From assembly GCF_016599855.1 (NCBI RefSeq), contig NZ_CP067041.1:5580001-5644000 (forward strand): 64,000 nucleotides of DNA. Direction: 5' to 3'. Positions 53,069 to 61,578 of the stretch are shown here, piece by piece; within the stretch, counting starts at the first letter, position 1; every line of letters starts with the position of its first letter. The notes beneath the pieces were generated by a model. That model ran no database searches, was not told where the DNA came from, and saw only the letters and a list, made by a program, of their open reading frames with translations. This DNA is from Bradyrhizobium diazoefficiens. Its GTDB lineage: Bacteria; Pseudomonadota; Alphaproteobacteria; Rhizobiales; Xanthobacteraceae. The position numbers were made by a program, and so were the translations under genes.

Positions 53069-53773
53069 TCAGCCGCCGATTCCGAGCCGCTTCAGCACTG
53101 ACACGGTCAGGCGCTCGCAGCGCCAGCCGGCGAACGGGAACGCATCCATCATCACCGGGCCGATCTCCTTCTCGACGTTCTCGCGCAGCATGGTGCGGGC
53201 GCGGTGCAGCCGCGTCTTCACGGTCTCCGGCTTCACGCCGAGCAGATCGGCGGTCTCCTCGATGTTCATGCCCTCCATGACCCGCGCGACGAAGACCATG
53301 CGAAAAACATCCGGCAACTCGTCGATGGCGCGTTCGACGACGCGCTGGATTTCACGTTGGGCCATGGTCCTTTCCGGATCGCCTGGAGGAGAAACGGGAA
53401 ACTTGATGATCTGCGCCTCGAGCGCGGCTTCGCCCACCGCGCCGAGCTCGACATGCGGCTTGGCGTTGCGCGCCCGGCCAAGCGCCTCGTTGATGGCAAT
53501 CCGCGACAGCCAAGTCGACAGCCCGGACTCGCCGCGGAAGCCGTCGAGATGGGTGAAGGCGCGGACATAGGTCTCCTGCACCACATCCTCGGCCTCGCTG
53601 TCGCTGCGCAGGATGCCGCGAGCGAGACGGTAGAGCCTGCGGTTATTGGCCTGCATGATCTCCCGCAACGCGGCCTCGTCACGGCCGCGCGCGCGCTCGA
53701 TCAGATCGGCTTCCGATCTCCGCATTTCGGATGTCTTGGCGCCGGGGGCCAGGTCGGCTGCGGTCCGTTGCAT
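53069..53773 (-). CDS. ECF-type sigma-70 factor
   Basis: About 234 residues from the ATG at 53773; 53818 is an alternative start. Region 2 is YRLARGILRSDSEAEDVVQE and YVRAFTHLDGFRGESGLSTW, and region 4 is MNIEETADLLGVKPETVKTR followed by LHRAR. Region 3 is absent, as in ECF factors. No anti-sigma gene is adjacent, so control may be transcriptional or by an unlinked partner. The DUF4142 and cupredoxin genes follow on the same strand and are possible targets, suggesting an envelope or redox stress response. Confidence 0.9.
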   Translation of the reverse strand: MQRTAADLAPGAKTSEMRRSEADLIERARGRDEAALREIMQANNRRLYRLARGILRSDSEAEDVVQETYVRAFTHLDGFRGESGLSTWLSRIAINEALGRARNAKPHVELGAVGEAALEAQIIKFPVSPPGDPERTMAQREIQRVVERAIDELPDVFRMVFVARVMEGMNIEETADLLGVKPETVKTRLHRARTMLRENVEKEIGPVMMDAFPFAGWRCERLTVSVLKRLGIGG

Positions 53774-53893
53774 GGCGGTCACCTGCTTGTTTCGCTTCAT
53801 TCCGGACATTGGATGCACGCCAGAGAAAAAGGTTCCCGACTTTCTTACTCTCCCTTGGAGGTGCCCCTGGAGCGGGATGGTAGGACCGCGCCC

Positions 53894-54565
53894 CTAGTCC
53901 GTCTCGATCGGCAGCGCCGGGTCCCTCGCCCATTCGCCCATGGAGGCGTCGTACAGCGTCAGCTTGTCGTAGCCGAGTTGCGTCAGCATGAGCAGGTCGA
54001 TCGTCGCCGAGATGCCGCCGCCGCAATAGAGGATCACGGTCTTGTCGCGCGTGACGCCCTGGGCGGTGAATTTGGCTTCGGCATCGGCAAGCGAGGTCAG
54101 GGTCTTGTCGGGATTCACAAGCGTCGCAGCCGGCACGTTGACACTGCCGGGCACGCGGCCCGGCCGGCCGTAACGGCTCGGCTCGAGGCCTTGATGGAAC
54201 TGCGGCCCGAGCGCGTTGACGATCACGGTCGAGGGATCGCCGATCCGCGCCATCACGACATTCTTGTCGACGAAGAAGCCGGCGCGCGGTGCGGCCTTGA
54301 AGGCCGTCGCCGGATAGCCCTTCGGCACACCGGTCTCAACCGGCCGCCCATCGGTCTTCCATTTGTCAAAGCCGCCGTCGAGCACCTGGGCATCGACGCC
54401 AAGCGAGCGCAGCATCCACCAGAACCGCGTCGACCACATCATGGTGCCGATGCTGTAGAGCACGATAGTCTTGGACGCATCGAGGCCATGGCGGCCAAAG
54501 GCGGCCTCCAGCTGGGCGACCTCCGGCATCATGAAGAGCTGCTGCGCCGTCGAAAATCGCGTCAT
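53894..54565 (-). CDS. Sulfurtransferase (rhodanese-like), short N-terminus
   Basis: 223 residues from the ATG at 54565. It shows the tail of the first rhodanese domain (SKTIVLYSIGTMMWSTRFWW, VLDGGFDKWKTDGRPVE) and a full second domain with active-site loop ILYCGGGISATID and Cys as nucleophile. A typical SseA-like thiosulfate/mercaptopyruvate sulfurtransferase has about 280 residues, so roughly 60-70 N-terminal residues (with the HIPGA segment) are missing. The frame upstream of 54565 stays open but is not rhodanese-like. It could be a decayed or genuinely shortened enzyme; the catalytic half is intact. Confidence 0.78.
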   Translation of the reverse strand: MTRFSTAQQLFMMPEVAQLEAAFGRHGLDASKTIVLYSIGTMMWSTRFWWMLRSLGVDAQVLDGGFDKWKTDGRPVETGVPKGYPATAFKAAPRAGFFVDKNVVMARIGDPSTVIVNALGPQFHQGLEPSRYGRPGRVPGSVNVPAATLVNPDKTLTSLADAEAKFTAQGVTRDKTVILYCGGGISATIDLLMLTQLGYDKLTLYDASMGEWARDPALPIETD

Positions 54566-54724
54566 GGATGCCGGCTCGTCTCGTTGACAACAGCGCGTGC
54601 AAATTGCCCGCGCGGCCGGTGGCGAGCATAGGCAAACCGTCATGGTTAGCAAGCCGTTAACGATTTGCCGCCCAAAATCCAGCCGTAGCCGAAGCATTCG
54701 GCTTGAACACAAGCGAGACGTGAG

Positions 54725-54904
54725 ATGAAGAAGTTTGCGCTGGGGGACGTCGTCAACAGTGACAAGGGCCGCCGCGGCGTGGTTCGCGCCGCCTACCGGT
54801 CGAAGGACGGCCAGCAGTTCTACGCCGTCGAGAAGGACGGCGCGATGGACTATCTGGAAGAAGCGCGCCTGAGCCCGGCGCCCCGCGTCGAACTCGCGGC
54901 CTAG
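54725..54904 (+). CDS. Small conserved-looking protein, 59 aa
   Basis: An ATG at 54725 (preceded by GAGACGTGAG) opens MKKFALGDVVNSDKGRRGVV and continues with RSKDGQQFYAVEKDGAMDYL. The short beta-rich, charged sequence resembles an SH3-like or KOW-like fold (GDVV, RGVVRAAY). It is below the 60-residue limit often used for gene calls. It reads toward the convergent carboxylesterase gene, whose stop is 8 bp away. Function unknown. Confidence 0.7.
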   Translation: MKKFALGDVVNSDKGRRGVVRAAYRSKDGQQFYAVEKDGAMDYLEEARLSPAPRVELAA

Positions 54905-54911
54905 CTCCAAC

Positions 54912-56381
54912 TCACTTCTTGCTCTCGCGCGCGATCCGGTCCAGACGCTCTACCCAGGGGTCGTCGCCGCTCGCGATGCGATCATTCGCGATCAGCAGCA
55001 GCCGATCGTGGTTCGCGGCCGCATCCCAATGCGGCAGCTCCGCGCCATTGGGATCACCACTCCTGGCGAAATTGATCCAGTAAGCCCGCAAGCGGTTTGC
55101 GATCTCGCGATCTCGTCGTGAAAAGATGCCCGCGCCTGGCACGCCCTCCACGCCGAAGATGAACTGCAATTCGCGCCCGTGGCCTTCGTCGGGATCGCCG
55201 CCCCGGGCTTCCGGCACATAGGCAAAGCGATAGCGGAAGGTCAGCGCGCCGGTCGCGGCATGAAGCCGGGCAAGCAGGCGCACCGGCTCGGAAAAGACCT
55301 TGTCGGTGTAGAAGCTCGCCGCAACCTCGGACGGCCTCGTGGCATCAGGATAGAGCTGGCGCAGCTCATCGATGCTCTCGCCCGACGATGACAGCGCCTC
55401 CTTGACCTCCAGCTCGCCGTCGAAGCGGGTCTCATCGTCGTTCGAGCCGATGATCAGGGGAATGCGGCTCTCATGCCTGGCCGCAAATCCGTCCGCGATG
55501 TCTTCCGTCACCAGATTTCCATCGATCGCCGGCGCAAAGCTGCGCGGTATTTTGTCCAGCAGACGCTTTTCAGCGGCGAGCAGCCGCGCCGGGGCGACCG
55601 AGCGCAAATCCACCCCCTGTCCCAGCGCGGCGACAAACTGCCGCCCTGCAGCCGCAGCCTGCTGTGGCGAAGGCAGGCGCGCGCGGCCGGGCACCGATTG
55701 CAGAATGGCCTTTTGGAAGAGATCGCGCGATTGGGCGCACAGCATCAGCAGCGCGATCGATGTCGCGCCGGCGCCGTTGCCGAATAGCGTGACGTTGTTC
55801 GCATCGCCGCCGAAGGCCGCGATGTTGTCGTGCACCCAGTGCAGCGCGGCGATCTGGTCCATCAGGCCAAAATTGCCGGAGCCGCCATCCGACAGCGCGG
55901 GATGCGTGAGCCAGCCGAGCGCGCCGAGACGATAATTCACGGTCACGACGATCAGGCCGGCCTGCGCGAACCTTGCCCCATTGAACAGCGGATCGTCGGC
56001 GGTGCCCGCGACGAAACCGCCGCCATGGATGAACACCATCACCGGCAGCGGTCCGTCGACGCCGAAGGGGCGAAACACGTTGAGCGTGAGGCAATCCTCG
56101 CGCGCGGCCGGCATCGATGGCTGGAGACAGGGCGCGCCGTATTCGTAGGCGGTGCTCATCTCCGAGCTCTCGGGCAAGGCCTGGGGCGGACGCCAGCGCA
56201 GGCTGCCCACCGGCGGCGCTGCATAGGCGAGCCCCTTGAACGACGCCACCTCGCCTTCGACCGCGCCGAGCATCTGGCCTTCGCGCGTCAACGCAAACGG
56301 ATATTGTCCGACCGCCTGCGCGACGGCCCTACCGGTGCCGAGCAACGCAAAGACTGCAAGGAGCGCAAGCAGGGACCGCAT
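54912..56381 (-). CDS. Type-B carboxylesterase homologue lacking the catalytic serine
   Basis: 489 residues with a signal peptide (LLALLAVFALLGTGRAVAQA), so it is exported. The fold is clear: FKGLAYAAPPVGSLRWRPPQ, EDCLTLNVFRP, VMVFIHGGGFVAG (oxyanion hole), VVTVNYRLGALGWL, then VTLFGNGAGATS where the nucleophile motif GESAG should be. Residue 203 is Gly instead of Ser (and 202 Asn instead of Glu). The acid (SNDDETRF) and histidine (DEGHGRELQFIFG) positions look normal. The protein should therefore be inactive as an ordinary serine esterase, like other type-B pseudoenzymes. ATG at 56381 chosen because it starts the signal peptide. Confidence 0.85.
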   Translation of the reverse strand: MRSLLALLAVFALLGTGRAVAQAVGQYPFALTREGQMLGAVEGEVASFKGLAYAAPPVGSLRWRPPQALPESSEMSTAYEYGAPCLQPSMPAAREDCLTLNVFRPFGVDGPLPVMVFIHGGGFVAGTADDPLFNGARFAQAGLIVVTVNYRLGALGWLTHPALSDGGSGNFGLMDQIAALHWVHDNIAAFGGDANNVTLFGNGAGATSIALLMLCAQSRDLFQKAILQSVPGRARLPSPQQAAAAGRQFVAALGQGVDLRSVAPARLLAAEKRLLDKIPRSFAPAIDGNLVTEDIADGFAARHESRIPLIIGSNDDETRFDGELEVKEALSSSGESIDELRQLYPDATRPSEVAASFYTDKVFSEPVRLLARLHAATGALTFRYRFAYVPEARGGDPDEGHGRELQFIFGVEGVPGAGIFSRRDREIANRLRAYWINFARSGDPNGAELPHWDAAANHDRLLLIANDRIASGDDPWVERLDRIARESKK

Positions 56382-56464
56382 CTTCAGGTGATCTCGATGC
56401 GCGGAAATGTTCCCCGGCAGGTTACGTCCGCGCCCCGCGGCGAAGCAAGGTCCGCGATGCCAAG

Positions 56465-56674
56465 CTAGCCGCCCTTGGCAACGATCTCCGCCAGCGCACG
56501 TCGCGCGATGATGCCGAGCTCGCCGAGCGTGGAGTGGCCAGACTGCGCCGCCTCGATCAGGCGCTCGGCGATGAACCTGCGGCTGTCGTGATCGCCGCCG
56601 TGCGGCAACTGACGGCACGTCTCCTCCAGGACGACGTCCATGTTGGCTTTGGTTCGCTCACTCAACTCAATCAT
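56465..56674 (-). CDS. Small conserved-looking protein, 69 aa
   Basis: From an ATG at 56674 the protein reads MIELSERTKANMDVVLEETC, then RRFIAERLIEAAQSGHSTLG and ARRALAEIVAKGG: a soluble, helical sequence with natural composition. Similar small proteins are frequent in Bradyrhizobium. The longer open frame upstream is non-coding in appearance. Function unknown. Confidence 0.7.
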   Translation of the reverse strand: MIELSERTKANMDVVLEETCRQLPHGGDHDSRRFIAERLIEAAQSGHSTLGELGIIARRALAEIVAKGG

Positions 56675-56903
56675 GACGCCCTGGCTACGCGTGGCTTGTA
56701 GCCGCAAGCATACACATGCGGATTGGGCATGATTAGTCCGGGTAATCACGGCCATTGTGCATCGCGATGCATGCATTGAAGCAGGGTTCGCCCAACCACG
56801 ATGATGCCGCAAATAGGACCACCGAAGATTGCACTTGCTCTGATGACAAGCCGAGCCTGCAGCGCTAGCCTGCCGGCAAAACAAAATACACGGGAGGACT
56901 ACC

Positions 56904-59594
56904 ATGCCTGATGCGATGGTCACCGCACGTGACACCAAAGCGGCGATTGGAACCGTCCAACAAGTCGATGTTGCCGTGGTCGGCGCCGGATTTGCCGGCC
57001 TCTATCTTCTCCATCGCCTGCGCAAGGCCGGCCTGTCGGCCGTCGGCGTCGAAGAGGCCGGCGATGTCGGTGGCACCTGGTACTGGAACCGCTATCCCGG
57101 CGCGCGCTGCGACATCCAGACCATCGATTATAGCTACACGTTCGATCCGGACCTCGACAAGGCCTGGACCTGGTCGGAGAAATACGCGACCCAGCCCGAG
57201 ATCCTGCGTTATCTCGGCTTCGTCGCCGACCGGTATGATCTCAGGCGCGACATCCGCTTCAAGACCAAGGTCACCGAAGCCAAATGGGACGAGACGGCCG
57301 AGCGCTGGCAGCTCACCACCGACAACGGCGCGCCGGTCTCCTGCCGCCACTACATCATGGCGACCGGCTGCCTCTCCGCGCCGAAGCCGCCGGAGATCGA
57401 CGGCGTCGAGGATTTCAAGGGCGAGGTCTATTTCACCGGACGCTGGCCGCATGACGGCGTCAATCTCGCCGGCAAGCGTGTCGCCGTGATCGGCACCGGC
57501 TCGTCGGGCATCCAGTCGATCCCGCTGATCGCCGAGCAGACCGCGCACCTGACCGTGTTCCAGCGCACGCCGAATTTCGCGCTGCCTGCGCATAACGGCG
57601 CCTCGCCGTCCGATCGTATGGATCTGTTCCAGAGCGACCGCGCCGCCTATCGCGAGCAAGCGCGCCGCTCGATGGCCGGCGTACCCTATCCGCAGCAGAC
57701 GGCGGTGAGCTGGCAGTTGAGCGATGCCGAGCGGCGGGAACGTTTCGAGCGCGCCTGGGCCGCAGGCGATCTCGTCCACATCCTGAGTCAGCTCTGGGCC
57801 GATCAGGGCGTTGACCTCGACGGCAATAACATCGTCTCGGACCTGATCCGCGAAAAAATCCGCGCCGCAGTGAAGGATCCGGAAACAGCCGCGGCCCTCA
57901 CACCGCAAGATCATCCGTTCGGCGCCAAGCGTCCCTGCCTCGAGACCAATTACTATGCGACCTACAACCGGCCGAACGTCACGCTGGTCAATCTGCGGCA
58001 GGAGCCGATCAAGGAGATCGCGGCGGGCGGTATCACCACGGGCAAGCGCAACTTCGATGTCGACGTCATCGTGTTCGCGACCGGCTTCGACGCCATGACC
58101 GGCGCGATCCGCGCCGTGCATCCGATCACAGGGCGCAACGGCAGGTCGCTCAGCGATGTCTGGGCGCAGGGACCGCAGAGCTATCTCGGGCTGACGGTCG
58201 AGGGCTTCCCGAACTTCTTCATGATCACGGGTCCCGGCAGTCCGTCGGTGCTGTCGAACATGGCGGTGTCGATCGAGCAGCATGTCGACTGGGTCGTCGA
58301 CCGCCTCGCTGCGCTACGCGATACCGGCTTCACCACGATCGAGCCGACCGAGACGGCGCAGGCCGGCTGGGGCCGGCACATGGCCGACTGCTCGATGCTG
58401 ACGCTGCACCGGCTCGCCAACACCTGGTACACGGGCGCCAATGTACCCGGCAAGGTGCAGGGCCTGATGCCCTATACCGGCGGCGTCGGCCCCTATCGCA
58501 GCATCTGCGACGAGGTCGTCAGCCGCGGCATGCTCGGTTTCAAGCTCACCGGCCCCGATGGCACTGTGCAATGCAACGACGGCGAGGTGGTGCGGCTGCA
58601 ACCGGACGTGCGGCTGGTGCTAAACCTGCTTGCGTCGCTGAACCTGCCGCCGATCGAGTCGATGGGCGCCATCGGCGCACGCGCCTTCGTCAACGAGTTC
58701 AACAAGGGCCGGCCTGCGGGACGGCCGATCGGCGGCATCGTGGACGGCACCCTGCCCGGCGCCGACGGGCCGCTGTCCTATCGCCTCTACAAACCGGCAA
58801 CGCCGGGGCCGCATCAGGTCGTGGTCTATTTCCACGGCGGCGGCTGGGTGCTCGGCGACGAGCAGTCGGACGAGCCGTTCTGCCGCGACATGGTGCGGCG
58901 GACCGGCATGATCTTCGTCAGCGTCGGCTATCGCCACGCGCCCGAGCATCGCTTCCCGGCGGCGGCCGAGGACGGCTATGCGGCGACACGCTGGATCGCC
59001 GAGCATCTGGCCGAGCTCGGCGGCAAGCCGGGACCGGTGCTCGTCGCCGGCTGGAGCGCCGGCGGCAACATCGCGACCGTCACCTGCCAGCTCGCACGCG
59101 ATCGCGGCGGCCCTGACATCGCGGGCCAGTTGCTGGTATGTCCGGTCACCGATTGCGACTTCGACCGTCCCTCCTACAACGACAATGCAATCGGCTACTT
59201 CCTGACGCGCTCACTGATGTACTGGTTCTGGGACCTCTACTGCTCGCCGGCCGACCGCACCGATCCGCGTGTCTCGCCGCTGCGCGGCAAGGTCTCAGGG
59301 CTGCCGCCGGCCTTGGTCGTGACCTGCGAGTTCGATCCGTTGCGCGACGAGGGCATCGCCTATGCGGACGCGATGGCCGCTGCCGGCGTCCCGGTCGAGC
59401 AGCTCAGGGCGCGCGGCCATTTCCATTCGTCCCTTATGATGGTCGACGTGGTGATCACCGGGGTCCAGGGCCGGCTGCGGATGGCCGAAGCCTTGCGGCG
59501 CTTCGCCGGGCTTCCGCCGGCGGTCAAAAGCGGCGACGAGGCCGGTCACGGCCATGCCAGCCCGGGGCACAAAATCGCAGCGGCCGCAAGTTAG
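56904..59594 (+). CDS. Flavin monooxygenase (Baeyer-Villiger type) fused to HSL-family esterase
   Basis: 896 residues. The N-terminal 540 residues form a class B flavin monooxygenase: FAD site VVGAGFAG (25-32), [14 protein letters not shown] and NADPH site GTGSSG (197-202). The Baeyer-Villiger fingerprint F-x-G-x3-H-x3-W-P appears as [12 protein letters not shown] (171-182), with Phe177 replacing His. From about 575 an alpha/beta hydrolase of the hormone-sensitive-lipase type follows: HGGGWV oxyanion hole, GWSAGGN nucleophile, Asp in [10 protein letters not shown] and His in ARGHFHSSL, all present. A fusion could oxidise a ketone to an ester and hydrolyse it in one chain. The fingerprint change may alter or abolish the classic reaction. 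A terminator follows. Confidence 0.9.
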   Translation: MPDAMVTARDTKAAIGTVQQVDVAVVGAGFAGLYLLHRLRKAGLSAVGVEEAGDVGGTWYWNRYPGARCDIQTIDYSYTFDPDLDKAWTWSEKYATQPEILRYLGFVADRYDLRRDIRFKTKVTEAKWDETAERWQLTTDNGAPVSCRHYIMATGCLSAPKPPEIDGVEDFKGEVYFTGRWPHDGVNLAGKRVAVIGTGSSGIQSIPLIAEQTAHLTVFQRTPNFALPAHNGASPSDRMDLFQSDRAAYREQARRSMAGVPYPQQTAVSWQLSDAERRERFERAWAAGDLVHILSQLWADQGVDLDGNNIVSDLIREKIRAAVKDPETAAALTPQDHPFGAKRPCLETNYYATYNRPNVTLVNLRQEPIKEIAAGGITTGKRNFDVDVIVFATGFDAMTGAIRAVHPITGRNGRSLSDVWAQGPQSYLGLTVEGFPNFFMITGPGSPSVLSNMAVSIEQHVDWVVDRLAALRDTGFTTIEPTETAQAGWGRHMADCSMLTLHRLANTWYTGANVPGKVQGLMPYTGGVGPYRSICDEVVSRGMLGFKLTGPDGTVQCNDGEVVRLQPDVRLVLNLLASLNLPPIESMGAIGARAFVNEFNKGRPAGRPIGGIVDGTLPGADGPLSYRLYKPATPGPHQVVVYFHGGGWVLGDEQSDEPFCRDMVRRTGMIFVSVGYRHAPEHRFPAAAEDGYAATRWIAEHLAELGGKPGPVLVAGWSAGGNIATVTCQLARDRGGPDIAGQLLVCPVTDCDFDRPSYNDNAIGYFLTRSLMYWFWDLYCSPADRTDPRVSPLRGKVSGLPPALVVTCEFDPLRDEGIAYADAMAAAGVPVEQLRARGHFHSSLMMVDVVITGVQGRLRMAEALRRFAGLPPAVKSGDEAGHGHASPGHKIAAAAS

Positions 59595-59671
59595 GCCGCC
59601 ATCGGCCGGGAACCTTTTTCCGGCTGCCGCGTTGTCGAAGCGTGGCATTGAGATGCAGCGATGGGTATGAG

Positions 59672-59709
59672 CCCCGGCACGCAAGGTTTGCGTGCTGGGG
59701 TTCTTTTTT
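59672..59709 (+). terminator. Rho-independent terminator after the monooxygenase-esterase gene
   Basis: A 13-bp stem (CCCCGGCACGCAA, 59672-59684, with 59688-59700; one G-T pair), loop GGT, and T-rich tail TTCTTTTTT from 59701. It ends the long gene 78 bp beyond its stop. Confidence 0.88.
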
Positions 59710-59726
59710 CGTGTGAGGCGGGGACG

Positions 59727-60002
59727 ATGAGGGATGCATCTGTTTCGGAGTCAAAGGTCGATTTCGGCGCGTTCGCAGTGCTGCAGAAGTGGCCATCGCT
59801 TGGAAATCAGCGCAGGCCGGACCGCACGCCCTATCAGGTAAGCGAAGGCACGCTGGACGAGTGCATCTCCGCTTTCATGGAGAAGCCCGCGCCGACCCGG
59901 CATCTCTATGAGATCCGCACGGCGCCGCAGCCGCCACTGGTCACGGACATCCTCTCGCCCGAACACGTCGCCGAGCTGTCGCGGCTGAGAGAATTTCTCT
60001 GA
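59727..60002 (+). CDS. Conserved-looking small protein, 91 aa
   Basis: ATG at 59727 after GGCGGGGACG. The sequence MRDASVSESKVDFGAFAVLQ and YQVSEGTLDECISAFMEKPA, then TRHLYEIRTAPQPPLVTDIL, has natural composition and a central helix. Rhizobial homologues are probable but the function is unknown. It starts immediately behind the terminator, so it needs its own promoter. Confidence 0.68.
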   Translation: MRDASVSESKVDFGAFAVLQKWPSLGNQRRPDRTPYQVSEGTLDECISAFMEKPAPTRHLYEIRTAPQPPLVTDILSPEHVAELSRLREFL

Positions 60003-60129
60003 TGGCGGGCGAGCGCCGCCGCTACACGCGCCCGACAAACGTCTGACTTGCTTCCGCTAGACCGGCAGGAACCTTCTTCCGGTTTTTCCCGTTGACAGGG
60101 ATCGGAAGCGCAAGACGTGAGTCTCTCAC

Positions 60130-60435
60130 ATGCTTGAAGCTGGCGTAGCATCTCCGGTCGTGCCGTATGGCGCAGACCAGACCCTGTTCGTCGTGATCGA
60201 TCGCCTCGACGAGGCAACTGAAATTCGCGTCGAGCGAAGCGATCTCGACACCGCGATCAGCGAGCTTGTCGCGGGTTGTTTCAACGACCCCATCAAGGTG
60301 ATCTCGTTCAACACACTCGAGCACTGGATGAAGGACATCTCGACCGATGTTGCCGATGAGATCCAGGCGCGCTGCGACATCGATGGCGTGACGCTGCCCG
60401 ACTACCTCAGCGATTTCGTCGAGAGCCACAGCTGA
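60130..60435 (+). CDS. Conserved-looking protein, 101 aa
   Basis: Soluble alpha/beta-looking protein: TLFVVIDRLDEATEIRVERS, TAISELVAGCFNDPIKVISF and ISTDVADEIQARCDIDGVTL. No signal peptide or catalytic motif seen. The start ATG at 60130 has only a weak ribosome-binding site. Unknown function; composition strongly suggests a real gene. Confidence 0.68.
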   Translation: MLEAGVASPVVPYGADQTLFVVIDRLDEATEIRVERSDLDTAISELVAGCFNDPIKVISFNTLEHWMKDISTDVADEIQARCDIDGVTLPDYLSDFVESHS

Positions 60436-60467
60436 TCGCGTGTCGTCTTCACGACGCATTACGGGCG

Positions 60468-60620
60468 TTAGCCGCGCCGCCGGCCGGCGATGACCTCGAT
60501 CTCGCGGCGGCGTTCGCCGGCGAAGGACAGGAGCTTTTCGATCGTCAGCCTGTCCGTGATCCGTTTGGCAAGTCGCTCGGCGCGCGCAGCCTGATCTTCG
60601 AGATGCTGAATCGTGTTCAA
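60468..60620 (-). CDS. Small helical protein, 50 aa, TTG start
   Basis: A TTG at 60620 is preceded by GGGGGAG at 7-nt spacing, a strong ribosome-binding site that decides the start. The protein is one long charged helix (TIQHLEDQAARAERLAKRIT, TIEKLLSFAGERRREIEVIA) ending in a basic tail. It resembles short rhizobial proteins of unknown role. Too short and with a rare start codon, it would be missed by default gene calling. Confidence 0.6.
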   Translation of the reverse strand: MNTIQHLEDQAARAERLAKRITDRLTIEKLLSFAGERRREIEVIAGRRRG

Positions 60621-60719
60621 GCGCCGTCTCCCCCAAAGCCCCGATTTGCCGGGCAGCCATGGTGAGCGAGAGCGACTAACAGCCGGTTAAGCGCGGCGTG
60701 TCGATCTCGATGAACGGCC

Positions 60720-61244
60720 TTATTGAACGACATCGAGCCGGACATTGGCGACGCCCTTATCGACCATGCCGAGCGCCTCGGCCGCGGACGGCGAGATGTC
60801 GACCACACGTCCGCGAACGAACGGCCCGCGATCGTTGACCCGGACGGTCACGAAGCGGCCGGAGGAGACATCGGTGACACGCAGCCTGGTGCCGAACGGC
60901 AGCGTCGGGTGAGCTGCGGTCAATTCGTTCTTGTCGAACTTCTCGCCGCTCGCCGTCTCCGTATCCGAATAGAAGCTGGCAAGGCCATGTGCCGCGCTCG
61001 GCTTTGCGTCGGCGGTCTCACCGGGGACACGCACCCGGCTGACGGGATGCGGGTGGAGCGCCGCCACACGCTGCGGCCGCTCGATCGCCGCCTGCCGGCC
61101 GGTAGCGGCCAGATCGGCCTTCTGGCGGCCTACCGGTGATTGCGCGCAAGCAGCCAGCGATGCGGCACTGATGATGGCGAGCAGCAAGCGGCTCAAATTT
61201 GTCGGCGAAATTCGGGCACTTTCGGCACGTGCAAAGCGAGACAT
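60720..61244 (-). CDS. rlpA: RlpA-family septal ring lytic transglycosylase, lipoprotein
   Basis: 174 residues from the ATG at 61244. Residues up to about 35 (LLLAIISAASLAAC) are a lipoprotein signal with lipobox L-A-A-C, so it is anchored in the outer membrane. The double-psi beta-barrel is complete: HGLASFYSDTETASGEKFDK, ELTAAHPTLPFGTRLRVTDV and VRVNDRGPFVRGRVVDIS, including the catalytic Asp. There is no SPOR domain, so it is the short RlpA form. It cleaves glycan strands of peptidoglycan lacking stem peptides. Neighbours are unrelated. Confidence 0.9.
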   Translation of the reverse strand: MSRFARAESARISPTNLSRLLLAIISAASLAACAQSPVGRQKADLAATGRQAAIERPQRVAALHPHPVSRVRVPGETADAKPSAAHGLASFYSDTETASGEKFDKNELTAAHPTLPFGTRLRVTDVSSGRFVTVRVNDRGPFVRGRVVDISPSAAEALGMVDKGVANVRLDVVQ

Positions 61245-61412
61245 GATACGCCCCTCCGAACAACCCCAAGTTTCGGTGGGCAATGAGGGCAGAACCTTGT
61301 CTGAACAAAAGCGGCCTTGCGGCCACCGTCGTTTCGCGCCGGCTGTGACGAATCCACCACAGTTATCTGTTCTGAATCGACACAGGATAGGGAAAAATCA
61401 GCCCGATATGAC

Positions 61413-61524
61413 GTTCCTTCGAGGCGCCCGCCTGCGGCGGGCCCTCAGGATGAGGTCGCGTTTGCTGCGAGATGCCAGAGCCTCATGGTGAGGAGCCCGC
61501 CAAAGCGGGCGTTTCGAACCATGC
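61413..61524. repeat. Dispersed intergenic repeat (CCTTCGAGGCG...CCATG type)
   Basis: Contains CTTCGAGGCGCCCGCC, CCTCAGGATGAGG, CTCATGGTGAGGAGCCCGCC and AAAGCGGGCGTTTCGAACC, a mosaic with inverted complementarity between its ends (GGCGGGC / GCCCGCC). Elements of this pattern are abundant in Bradyrhizobium-type genomes. It fills the 334-bp gap between rlpA and the malic enzyme gene; no gene is seen there. Confidence 0.7.
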
Positions 61525-61578
61525 AGGCCGAGCTCCCGGCAAGTCTCCAACCGTCATAAGCGATAGCCTTGGCCTGAC

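Noticed and set aside
54566..54910. N-terminal extension of the sulfurtransferase
   Set aside because: The frame is open but overlaps the 59-residue gene on the other strand and shows no rhodanese features.
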